From the NCBI GenBank assembly GCA_024405155.1, contig JAKSPC010000010.1:1-51350 (forward strand): a stretch of DNA of 51,350 bases. Direction: 5' to 3'. This stretch comes from Lachnospiraceae bacterium (GTDB taxonomy: Bacteria > Bacillota > Clostridia > Lachnospirales > Lachnospiraceae). This document shows positions 7,967 to 15,401 of the stretch, piece by piece; the stretch's first letter is position 1, and each line of letters opens with the position of its first letter. A program made the position numbers and the translations under genes. Below the pieces are notes generated by a model. The model was not told where the DNA came from, did no database searches, and worked only from the letters and a program-made list of their open reading frames with translations.

Positions 7967-9637
7967 TTACTGTGCCAGTAATACGGAAAACTTCGTCATG
8001 GCAGTGCAGAGCTCCTTAAGGAATCTGGAACCGTCTGCGCCGTCAAGGGCTCTGTGGTCGATGGTGAGCGAAAGGCCCATAGCCTTGTACAGCTCGATCT
8101 GACCATCCTTGCCTGCGCGTACCTTGTCTTCCATGCCGCATACGCCGAGAATTGCGGTCTGCGGAGGATTGATGACGGGAGTGAAGGACTCGATGCCGAA
8201 AGCTCCCACGTTGGAGATGGTGATGGAAGCGCCGCTCATCTGATCAGGACCAAGCTTTCCGGCCTTGGCGTCTGCTGCCAGAGCCTTGGCTTCCTGTGAG
8301 ATCTGAGCCAGAGTCTTCATATCGGCGTTCCTGATAACGGGAACGAAAAGTCCCTTGGGTGTATCCACTGCCATACCGATGTGAACGTGGTTGAAGTGAC
8401 GGATCACGCCTTCCTTGTCCAGCCAGTTCGCGTTGATGGCCGGATAGTTCTTCACGATACGGGAAACGGCAAATACCATGATGTCGTTGAAGGTGATCTT
8501 TGAAAGCTTCTCATCTTCCATGGTCTTAAGAAGCCCGCGGTACTTCACGATCTCGGTAGCATCGAAGCTGGTGTTCAGCGTGAGCTGAGCCATGGTGGAC
8601 AGAGAATTGCACATGTTCTTTGCAATTGCCTTTCTGATGTTCGGGATCTTCTCATCCACATAATCTGCTTCTGCTGCTGCGGATACTGCTGCCGGTGCTG
8701 CTTCTGCTGCGGGAGCTTCGGGAGCGGTCTTTGCTGCTGCCAGATCTGCAAGAGTGACTCTGCCGCCGATGCCGGTACCCTGGATACCTGCCGCACCGCC
8801 TGCGATGGCTGCTGCCGCGGTAGACTTCTGTGCTGCCAGGATGTCTCTCTCAAGGATACGGCCGTGAGGGCCGGTAGCGGAAACGGTGGAAAGATCCACG
8901 CCAAGTCTTGCCGCTGCGTTCCTTGCTCTCGGTGAAATGCCGCATACAGGGCCGGTGGGCTCTGCCTTTACGGGAGCTGCTTCCTGTACGGGAGCTGCTT
9001 CTGCGGCCGGGGAAGCTGCGGGAGCAGCTGCTGCTTCCTGAGCGCTCTGGGGACCGAAACCTGCCACGGAAGTGCCGGGCTTTCCGATCACCGCGATCTC
9101 GGTAAGGCAGGGGATATCGTCCTGCTCTTTGAAGAACTCAGCGAGAACGGTTCCGTCGACCTTTGCTTCTTCCTCGAAGCTTGCCTTGTCTGTTTCATAG
9201 GTGAAGAAGATCTCACCGGCCTTGATGGTATCGCCGACTTTCTTCTTCCACTCCGTGAGGATGCAGCTCTCCACGGACTGACCCTGTCTGGGCATGATGA
9301 CTGCAGTGGCATCCTTGGATCTCTCTGCGGGTGCTGCTGCCGGTGCGGCTGCAGGTGCTGCGTCTGCCTTTGCGGGACCAAAAGCTGAAATGTCTTCACC
9401 GGGCTGACCGATGACTGCAACTACCTGGAGGCAGGGGATATCGTCCTGCTCGTTAAAGAACTCTGCAAGAACGGTTCCGTCGGCCTTGGCTTCTTCCTCG
9501 AAGCTGGCCTTGTCTGTCTCGTAGGAGAAAAAGATCTCGCCGGCTTTGATGGGATCGCCGACCTTCTTCTTCCACTCGGTGAGGATGCAGCTTTCAACTG
9601 ACTGACCCTGTCTGGGCATGATGACTTCTACTGCCAT
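7967..9637 (-). CDS. Dihydrolipoyl acyltransferase (E2) with two lipoyl domains
   Basis: 556 residues. Two nearly identical N-terminal lipoyl domains (about 3-80 and 112-190) each carry the lipoylation site ETDKAS, Lys43 in the first. They are joined by Ala/Pro-rich linkers typical of swinging arms. A peripheral-subunit-binding domain follows (ISPRARNAAARLGV, about 235-275), then the catalytic acyltransferase core (about 330-556) with DHRALDGADG near the C-terminus. It forms the core of the complex and passes the acyl group to CoA. Start ATG 9637 follows AAGGAGG at 9 nt. It is the first gene of the operon, about 85 nt after the predicted transcription start. The acyl group cannot be decided from the sequence. 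Confidence 0.93.
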   Translation of the reverse strand: MAVEVIMPRQGQSVESCILTEWKKKVGDPIKAGEIFFSYETDKASFEEEAKADGTVLAEFFNEQDDIPCLQVVAVIGQPGEDISAFGPAKADAAPAAAPAAAPAERSKDATAVIMPRQGQSVESCILTEWKKKVGDTIKAGEIFFTYETDKASFEEEAKVDGTVLAEFFKEQDDIPCLTEIAVIGKPGTSVAGFGPQSAQEAAAAPAASPAAEAAPVQEAAPVKAEPTGPVCGISPRARNAAARLGVDLSTVSATGPHGRILERDILAAQKSTAAAAIAGGAAGIQGTGIGGRVTLADLAAAKTAPEAPAAEAAPAAVSAAAEADYVDEKIPNIRKAIAKNMCNSLSTMAQLTLNTSFDATEIVKYRGLLKTMEDEKLSKITFNDIMVFAVSRIVKNYPAINANWLDKEGVIRHFNHVHIGMAVDTPKGLFVPVIRNADMKTLAQISQEAKALAADAKAGKLGPDQMSGASITISNVGAFGIESFTPVINPPQTAILGVCGMEDKVRAGKDGQIELYKAMGLSLTIDHRALDGADGSRFLKELCTAMTKFSVLLAQ

Positions 9638-9680
9638 GTTAAAAAGCCTCCTTATACTAGCTATGTATTAGCTTTGATAC

Positions 9681-9709
9681 AATGTTATAATTTCGGCGAA
9701 AATGTTATA
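9681..9709 (+). promoter_or_regulatory. Direct pair of AATGTTATA boxes in the leader of the E2-E3-E1 operon
   Basis: AATGTTATA occurs at 9681-9689 and 9701-9709, exactly 20 bp start to start (two helical turns), separated by the near-palindrome TTTCGGCGAAA. Both lie downstream of the predicted operon promoter, where a bound protein could block transcription. The binding protein is unknown. Confidence 0.45.
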
Positions 9710-9729
9710 TTTTCCCTTATTACAGGCAG

Positions 9730-9759
9730 ATTATAACAAACCGACATGGTGGTTGTCAA
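9730..9759 (-). promoter_or_regulatory. Promoter of the E2-E3-E1 dehydrogenase operon
   Basis: On the minus strand, -35 TTGACA (9754-9759), 18 bp spacer, -10 TATAAT (9730-9735), preceded by TG one base upstream (extended -10). This is a near-consensus sigma-A promoter with a leader of about 85 nt before the E2 start. Confidence 0.85.
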
Positions 9760-9822
9760 CTTTGCACAAGCGCAGAAAGTGCCGAAAATAAGCCATTTTT
9801 CGAATATGTACACAAAATGGAC

Positions 9823-9853
9823 AATGTTATATTGCCGTATGTATTATAACATT
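9823..9853. promoter_or_regulatory. Inverted pair of AATGTTATA boxes upstream of the dehydrogenase promoter
   Basis: AATGTTATA (9823-9831) and its exact complement TATAACATT (9845-9853) form a 9-bp inverted repeat about 100-130 bp upstream of the predicted start site. The same nonamer occurs twice in the leader, which suggests an operator set on both sides of the promoter. Confidence 0.45.
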
Positions 9854-9859
9854 CCGCGT

Positions 9860-9953
9860 GCCGGCGGTACCCTGCGCGGTGAGTGTTTGCACCTTCGGGA
9901 GCAGCTTCCGCTGCTACTCGGTGCAAAGCACTCACTCGTCGCAATCCGCCGGC
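9860..9953. repeat. Structured hairpin repeat, copy 1
   Basis: Nested perfect stems: GCCGGCGG (9860-9867) with 9946-9953; GTGAGTGTTTGCACC (9879-9893) with 9920-9935, interrupted only by one bulged G; and AGCAGC (9900-9905) with GCTGCT closing a TTCC loop. Internal loops keep TACC on the left and CGCAAT on the right. A second copy with the same layout lies at 19085-19187. It sits between the terminator of the ABC ATPase gene and the dehydrogenase promoter. Confidence 0.75.
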
Positions 9954-9969
9954 ATGGGTTATATTGCAT

Positions 9970-10002
9970 AAAAAAACCGCTGCTTTTACACAGCGGTTTT
10001 TT
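9970..10002 (-). terminator. Intrinsic terminator of the sugar ABC ATPase gene
   Basis: Stem AACCGCTG / CAGCGGTT with flanking A- and T-runs on both sides, 16 bp after the ATPase stop. The symmetrical A/T tracts could let it act in both directions. Confidence 0.9.
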
Positions 10003-10018
10003 GTCAGTGGAATGACGA

Positions 10019-11197
10019 TCAGATGAGGTTCAGCTCAGTCTCGGGATCGAACATGTGGATCAGAGCGGGATCGAATGAGAAGTGGATCTCGCTGCCGTTC
10101 TTAACGGTGTTCAGATCAAGACCAGCGGTGGGAACGATACCGATGATGTCCTGTCCTTCGATGTTCATGTGAAGGTGCATCTCCGGTCCCATCATCTCGG
10201 ATACATCGATACGAGCGGGGAATCCTGCTTCTGCGATATCAAGATGTACCGGACGGATACCTACGATGATCTCCTTGCCATCAGCCCAGCCTGCTTCTGC
10301 CAGCTTCTTGGACTGGTCAGCGGTAAGCTCTACAGCCTTGCCAAGGATCTCAACAGCATACTTCTCGCCGTTCTTCACGAGCTTGCAGTTGTTGAAGAAG
10401 TTCATCTGCGGTGTTCCGATGAAGCCTGCTACGAACAGGTTGTGGGGATGCTGATATACATCCTGGGGAGTACCGATCTGCTGAATGTAACCATCGCGCA
10501 TGATAACGATACGATCGCCAAGGGTCATAGCCTCGGTCTGGTCATGTGTTACATATACGAATGTGGTGGTGATACGCTGGCGAAGCTTGATAAGCTCAGC
10601 TCTCATCTGGTTACGAAGCTTTGCATCGAGGTTTGACAGGGGCTCATCCATCAGAAGAACCTTGGGGTCACGGACGATTGCACGACCGATAGCTACACGC
10701 TGTCTCTGTCCGCCGGAAAGAGCCTTCGGCTTACGATCCAGATATTCGGTGATGCCGAGGATCTCGGCAGCTTCCTTTACCTTCTGGTCGATCTCTTCCT
10801 TGGGGAGCTTTCTGAGCTTCAGTGAGAATGCCATGTTGTCATATACTGACATGTGGGGATAAAGTGCGTAGTTCTGGAATACCATTGCGATATCACGATC
10901 CTTGGGAGCCACGTCGTTTACAAGGCGGTCGCCAATGTAAAGCTCGCCGTCTGAGATCTCCTCAAGACCTGCGATCATACGCAGAGTGGTTGACTTTCCA
11001 CAACCTGAAGGTCCAACGAGAACGATGAACTCACGGTCAGCGATATCCAGTGAGAACTGCTGAACGGCGATAACGCCTTCATCGGTGATCTGAAGATTCA
11101 CTTTCTTCTCTTCCGGAGCATCCTTTGACTTTTTCTTTTTCTTGGTCTCGATGTTCGGATAAACCTTCTTGATGTTAACTAACTTAACACTTGCCAT
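10019..11197 (-). CDS. Sugar ABC transporter ATP-binding protein (MsmK/UgpC/MalK type)
   Basis: 392 residues from ATG 11197. All ATPase motifs are present: Walker A GPSGCGKST, signature LSGGQRQRVAIGRA, Walker B LLMDEPLSNLD and switch His in VTHDQTEAMT. The C-terminal TOBE-like regulatory domain starts after about residue 240. The N-terminus MASVKLVNIKKVYPN matches the family, followed by an unusual Lys/Glu-rich insertion (about residues 15-41) before the nucleotide-binding core. The frame stays open upstream to a GTG at 11287, but the family N-terminus favours the ATG; only a weak ribosome site precedes it. It stands alone between two terminators, without permeases, so it probably energises several sugar importers in trans, possibly including the permease pair at 49287-51015. 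Confidence 0.92.
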   Translation of the reverse strand: MASVKLVNIKKVYPNIETKKKKKSKDAPEEKKVNLQITDEGVIAVQQFSLDIADREFIVLVGPSGCGKSTTLRMIAGLEEISDGELYIGDRLVNDVAPKDRDIAMVFQNYALYPHMSVYDNMAFSLKLRKLPKEEIDQKVKEAAEILGITEYLDRKPKALSGGQRQRVAIGRAIVRDPKVLLMDEPLSNLDAKLRNQMRAELIKLRQRITTTFVYVTHDQTEAMTLGDRIVIMRDGYIQQIGTPQDVYQHPHNLFVAGFIGTPQMNFFNNCKLVKNGEKYAVEILGKAVELTADQSKKLAEAGWADGKEIIVGIRPVHLDIAEAGFPARIDVSEMMGPEMHLHMNIEGQDIIGIVPTAGLDLNTVKNGSEIHFSFDPALIHMFDPETELNLI

Positions 11198-11385
11198 AGT
11201 TACGTGCTGTGATATGCCGGCCTCTGCCAGATCATACCTCATCCCGCCCCGGAAACGTGAGCGGAACATTACGACAGGTCTCCACACTGCCGCACCGCAA
11301 GCAGCGGTAATATCCTCCTTTTTTTCAGTGCGTCACCGTGCTATATGGATGGAGTAGACACGGGCACACCATGGTGTTTCTACTA
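11198..11385 (-). other. Leader of the ABC ATPase gene with palindrome and orphan Shine-Dalgarno
   Basis: Contains the perfect 12-bp palindrome ACACCATGGTGT (11366-11377), flanked by GTAGA/TCTAC arms, and on the minus strand an AAGGAGG motif near 11310 without a standard start codon at the right distance. I see no clear promoter. The palindrome could be an operator; the orphan site could belong to a short leader ORF or be chance. Confidence 0.35.
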
Positions 11386-11418
11386 TACAAAAAAGCGCCT
11401 GTCATTGCAAGCGCTTTT
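11386..11418 (-). terminator. Intrinsic terminator ending the 2-oxoacid/acyl-CoA operon
   Basis: Minus-strand stem AAAAGCGC / GCGCTTTT with a 12-nt loop and six T, about 50 bp after the stop of the TIM-barrel/acyl-CoA synthetase gene. Confidence 0.8.
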
Positions 11419-11470
11419 CTCAATCTTATTCAATATCCACAATTACATCTGCCGGAAATTGGAGAAAACG

Positions 11471-13951
11471 TCAAAGCTCTCCGTTTCTGATCTTTTCCGT
11501 GTACAGTTCCCGCATCTTGTATTTGAGCACCTTTCCCGCCGCGTTCATGGGGAACGCATCCGTCGGTACGATGTACCTGGGTACCTTGTGCCGGGCAAGC
11601 CTCTCCACGGCAAACTTTCTCAGATCTTCCGCCGTCTCTTTGGCATCTTCTCTGAAGATCACCGAAGCAAGGACTTCCTCCCCGTACTTTTCATCGGGAA
11701 CGCCGATGACCTGCACGTCCCTCACTGCCGGGTGGGTATAGAAAAATTCTTCGATCTCTTTGGGATAAATGTTTTCTCCGCCCCGGATGATCATGTCTTT
11801 CAGCCGTCCGGTAATGCGGTAGGTCCCGTCGGAGGCCCGCTGTGCCAGATCTCCGGAATGGAGCCAGCCGTCTTTATCCACGGTCTCTGCCGTGGCTTCC
11901 GGCATCTTGTAATATCCCTTCATGGTATTGTAGCCCCGGGAACAGAATTCTCCGTTCACGCCGTCCGGCACTTCTCTCCCCGTCTCCGGGTCGATGACCT
12001 TGCATTCCACATGGGGGAAAGCATAGCCCACGGTATTGCATCGAAGCTCTAAGTCATCCGTCCAGCTGCTCATGGTGCTTCCCGGCGCGGATTCCGTCTG
12101 TCCGTAAACGCTGACGATGCCCCGCATGTTCATTTCCTTCGGGTCTGCCGCCCGTTTCATGAGTTCCGGCGGGCATCCGGAACCTGCCATGATGCCGGTA
12201 CGCATATGGGAGAAATCGGTACGGGCATAGTTCGGATGGTTGAACATGGCGATAAACATGGTGGGAACGCCGTTGAAGCAGGTGATCTTCTCCTGATCGA
12301 TGCAGGCAAGAGAAGCCTTTGCCGAAAAATACGGCAGCGGACACACCGTGGTGCCGTGAGTCATGGACGCCGTCATGGAAAGCACCATGCCGAAACAGTG
12401 GAACATGGGCACCTGGATCATCATGCGGTCCGCCGTGGAAAGATCCATGCGGTCGCCGATACATTTGCCGTCATTGATCACGTTATAGTGCGTCAGCATG
12501 ACGCCTTTGGGAAATCCGGTGGTCCCGGAAGTATACTGCATATTGCACACGTCGTCCGGGCGGACCGCCGCGGCTCTTCTTCGCACTTCATCCGCCGGCA
12601 CCTTCCGTCCTCTTGTCATGGCTTCCTCAAAGGTAAGGCATCCGGGCTGCCGGAACCCTACGGTGATCACGTTCCGCAAAAAAGGAAGTCTTTTCACGTG
12701 GAGCGGCCTTCCGGGCACGGAAGAAGCGATCTCCGGGCAAAGCTCGTTTACGATGCCCCGGTAATCGGAATCCAGGGCCTTTTCTATCATGATCAGGGTG
12801 TGGGTGTCCGACTGGCGTAAAAGGTATTCCGCCTCATGGATCTTGTAGGCAGTGTTCATGGTCACCAGGACAGCACCGATCTTGGTGGCTGCCCAGAAAG
12901 AAATGAACCACTCCGGCACGTTGGTGGCCCATACCGCCACCTTGCTGCCGGGCTTTACGCCAAGAGAGATCAGTGCCCCGGCGAAGTCATCCACATCCCG
13001 CCGGAACTCCTCGTAGGTCCTGGTATAATCCAGCGTCGTATATTTGAAAGCGTACTGATCGGGAAACTCCTCCACCATGCGGTCCAGCACGCGGGAGAAA
13101 GTAAGATCCACCAGTTCGTCTTTTTTCCAGACGTACTGCCCTGATCCGTCAAAATTCCAATACAGGGACTTTTTCTTTCCCCGGGTATTCTCGAACCGTT
13201 TCATGTAGGTCACGAAATACGGGAAAATGATCTCGCGGTCGGTAAGATCCTCCATCCACTCCGGCTTCCATTCCAGAGAAACGAATCCGTCATAGTCGAT
13301 GGAAGAAAGGGCATTCACGATCTCGCGGATGGGGACGGTCCCCTCTCCGATCAGATTGTAATTCCCGGCGTCGTCGGAGTCTCTTAAGTGCACATGCTTC
13401 ACGTAGGCACCCAGATTGTTGATTGTCTTTCCGGCGCTTTCTCCTGCCTGCCGATACGTATGATGCGCATCCCACAGAGCCCCCAGAGAATCGCTTGCGA
13501 AATCGTCCAGCAGGCGCCTTAACCGTTCGGTGTCCGTATAGACGCCTTTTGTCTTTATCAGTATCATTACCGACCGCTTTTCCGCTTCCGGAAGAAGAAC
13601 TCCCAGCCTTTCGCGGACGGTACTGTCTTTGTCAAAGTTGCAGGTCACGGCAACGGAGGGGCACTGGGCATCTTCCGCGTACGCCAGAAGCGCCAGAAGC
13701 TCCTCGGTGGGATCTTCTGCCGAAAGGTCGCAGGAAGTGTCCATACAGGGGATGGAAAGCTTTGCATCCTTCAGTTTCCTTACGGTGGAAGCCACCCTGT
13801 ATCTGTCAAATGCGGCTCCTTTGCCGATGAGGTCCGGCCGTCTCAGCAGATTGTAGATCTCGATACCCTCGAAATGCATACGGTCCGCCGTTTCGATAAG
13901 GCTCTCGAAATCCATGTCGGCCCAGCCTCTTGTGGAGAAGGACAGTCTCAT
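11471..13951 (-). CDS. Fusion of a sugar-phosphate-isomerase-like TIM barrel and an acyl-CoA synthetase
   Basis: 826 residues. Residues about 1-255 resemble the xylose-isomerase-like/AP endonuclease 2 TIM barrel (start MRLSFSTRGW, LWDAHHTYR, VKHVHLRD, FVSLEWKPEW). Residues about 285-826 are a complete ANL-family acyl-CoA synthetase: P-loop TSGTTGFPKG near 473, YGQTE near 614, GRLKDMIIRGGENIYP near 712, and the catalytic Lys in AAGKVLKYK near 808. It should adenylate a carboxylic acid and load it on CoA; the barrel may isomerise, epimerise or sense a related compound. Start ATG 13951 follows GAGGAGG and lies 1 bp after the LeuA-like stop. A single reading frame crosses the join at about 265, so this is a real fusion. 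It is the last gene of the operon. Confidence 0.88.
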   Translation of the reverse strand: MRLSFSTRGWADMDFESLIETADRMHFEGIEIYNLLRRPDLIGKGAAFDRYRVASTVRKLKDAKLSIPCMDTSCDLSAEDPTEELLALLAYAEDAQCPSVAVTCNFDKDSTVRERLGVLLPEAEKRSVMILIKTKGVYTDTERLRRLLDDFASDSLGALWDAHHTYRQAGESAGKTINNLGAYVKHVHLRDSDDAGNYNLIGEGTVPIREIVNALSSIDYDGFVSLEWKPEWMEDLTDREIIFPYFVTYMKRFENTRGKKKSLYWNFDGSGQYVWKKDELVDLTFSRVLDRMVEEFPDQYAFKYTTLDYTRTYEEFRRDVDDFAGALISLGVKPGSKVAVWATNVPEWFISFWAATKIGAVLVTMNTAYKIHEAEYLLRQSDTHTLIMIEKALDSDYRGIVNELCPEIASSVPGRPLHVKRLPFLRNVITVGFRQPGCLTFEEAMTRGRKVPADEVRRRAAAVRPDDVCNMQYTSGTTGFPKGVMLTHYNVINDGKCIGDRMDLSTADRMMIQVPMFHCFGMVLSMTASMTHGTTVCPLPYFSAKASLACIDQEKITCFNGVPTMFIAMFNHPNYARTDFSHMRTGIMAGSGCPPELMKRAADPKEMNMRGIVSVYGQTESAPGSTMSSWTDDLELRCNTVGYAFPHVECKVIDPETGREVPDGVNGEFCSRGYNTMKGYYKMPEATAETVDKDGWLHSGDLAQRASDGTYRITGRLKDMIIRGGENIYPKEIEEFFYTHPAVRDVQVIGVPDEKYGEEVLASVIFREDAKETAEDLRKFAVERLARHKVPRYIVPTDAFPMNAAGKVLKYKMRELYTEKIRNGEL

Positions 13952-13952
13952 C

Positions 13953-15377
13953 TCATGCCTCCTCGTAGGTGATCTTGTTTAACGCATTCAGGTATGCCAG
14001 CACGGCAGACCCGATGATATCCGTGGAAATGCCTCTGCCGGGATAGATCTTCCCGCCGGAGATAAGCTTCACCACGGTCTCGCCCATGGCCTCATGGCCT
14101 TCCGTCACGGCACGGATCTGAAAATCGTCCAGCACGTAATGATGACCCGTGATCTGCTCGATGGCAAGATATGCCGCGTCGATGGGACCGTCTCCCAGGG
14201 CCATCCCTTCACAGAGCGTCCCGTTCTTTCTAAGGCGTATGTGTGCCATGCAGGTGATCTGGCTGCCGATGTTGATCACATAGGTATCCAGTTCGTATGT
14301 GGCGGGCACCTGCATCGCCTGAGCTGCCACGATGGCATCCAGTTCCGCCGGTCCCACTTTTTCCTTCTTGGAAGCAATGCTGCTGATGGCAGTCATCACG
14401 CTGTCCATGTCTTCATCGGACAGATCATAGCCCAGAGAGGCAACGGCACGGCGCACTTCCTCCCTGTCCGCATCCGCGTCCAGTTCCACCCGTTCCTTTA
14501 TCAGAACGCTCTCCGCTCCCACCCCGTCATCAAAGGGGGAGTTCTTGCTGTGCACGGCCTCGCAGATGGCATTCACCCGCTCCAGCACCCGTTTCATCTC
14601 CACAGTGCGGATACCGCAGCACACGCCGCATTCTTCACCTTTTGTTTCCAGGATCTTGGCTATGTGAGAAAGCGCCGGGCAGTCCACGGGATGAGCCGCC
14701 GCTTTCACTTCGGAAGCACCGGCATTCACTGCCGCCATGGACAGGGCTGCCGCCATGTTCAGTTTATCGGAACAGCACACGCCAAGGGAGATGTTCCGCA
14801 AAGCCGGAACGTTTTCAAAAATATCGCTGATGAACTGTTCCATTTCTCCGGGAAGCATGGTCCCCGCGTCGTCGCAGAGCGTTACCGCAGACGCTCCCGC
14901 CTCCACTGCCGCCGCTATGATCCCCGATAAAAAGGACCGTTCACTGCGGGTGGCGTCCAGAGCCACGAATTCCACGTCATCCGTGTATTCCCGGCACATT
15001 TCCATGATACGGGAGGAAAGCTCCATGACCTTGTCCGGCTTTTTGTGCAGCAGATATTCCATCTGCACGGCACTGGTGGGCACTTTCACCTGCAGGCGGA
15101 TGCGGGCGAGACCTTTTACGGTCTCTCCCACCTGCCTTACATTTTCTTCTGAAAGTTCCACCGGAACGGCAGCCACCGCGTTTTTAAGCGTTGACGCGAT
15201 GGATTTTATGCGCAGGGAATCTGTCCTGAGCTGTCGGATCCCCTCCAGCTCCAGAACATCCACGTGGAGACGGTCGATCTGTGCCGCAAGATCGATCCTG
15301 TCCTTGAAAGACAGGCTGTACTCGCGGGCGTTCGCCGCCTGGATCATGGTGATATCACTCACTTTTACCTTACGCAT
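13953..15377 (-). CDS. LeuA-like protein with degenerate catalytic barrel and intact regulatory domain
   Basis: 474 residues from ATG 15377, which has GGAGG 5 nt upstream; the frame extends to a TTG at 15389 that overlaps this ribosome site. The order is that of 2-isopropylmalate/homocitrate synthase: TIM barrel (about 1-270), linker, and a LeuA allosteric domain (about 370-474; ALGDGPIDAAY, GRGISTDIIGSAVLAY). Where active enzymes have DTTLRDGEQ this protein reads DITMIQAAN (residues 8-16), losing the catalytic Arg and metal Asp. Where they have HCHND it reads VCCSD, losing both His ligands. It is therefore unlikely to be a normal metal-dependent Claisen condensing enzyme. It might be a regulator, a scaffold or a new activity. 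It lies between the LeuDH-like gene (24 bp upstream) and the TIM/acyl-CoA synthetase gene (1 bp). Confidence 0.85.
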   Translation of the reverse strand: MRKVKVSDITMIQAANAREYSLSFKDRIDLAAQIDRLHVDVLELEGIRQLRTDSLRIKSIASTLKNAVAAVPVELSEENVRQVGETVKGLARIRLQVKVPTSAVQMEYLLHKKPDKVMELSSRIMEMCREYTDDVEFVALDATRSERSFLSGIIAAAVEAGASAVTLCDDAGTMLPGEMEQFISDIFENVPALRNISLGVCCSDKLNMAAALSMAAVNAGASEVKAAAHPVDCPALSHIAKILETKGEECGVCCGIRTVEMKRVLERVNAICEAVHSKNSPFDDGVGAESVLIKERVELDADADREEVRRAVASLGYDLSDEDMDSVMTAISSIASKKEKVGPAELDAIVAAQAMQVPATYELDTYVINIGSQITCMAHIRLRKNGTLCEGMALGDGPIDAAYLAIEQITGHHYVLDDFQIRAVTEGHEAMGETVVKLISGGKIYPGRGISTDIIGSAVLAYLNALNKITYEEA

Positions 15378-15401
15378 AACTGCCTCCAAAACTCAAGTCT
15401 C

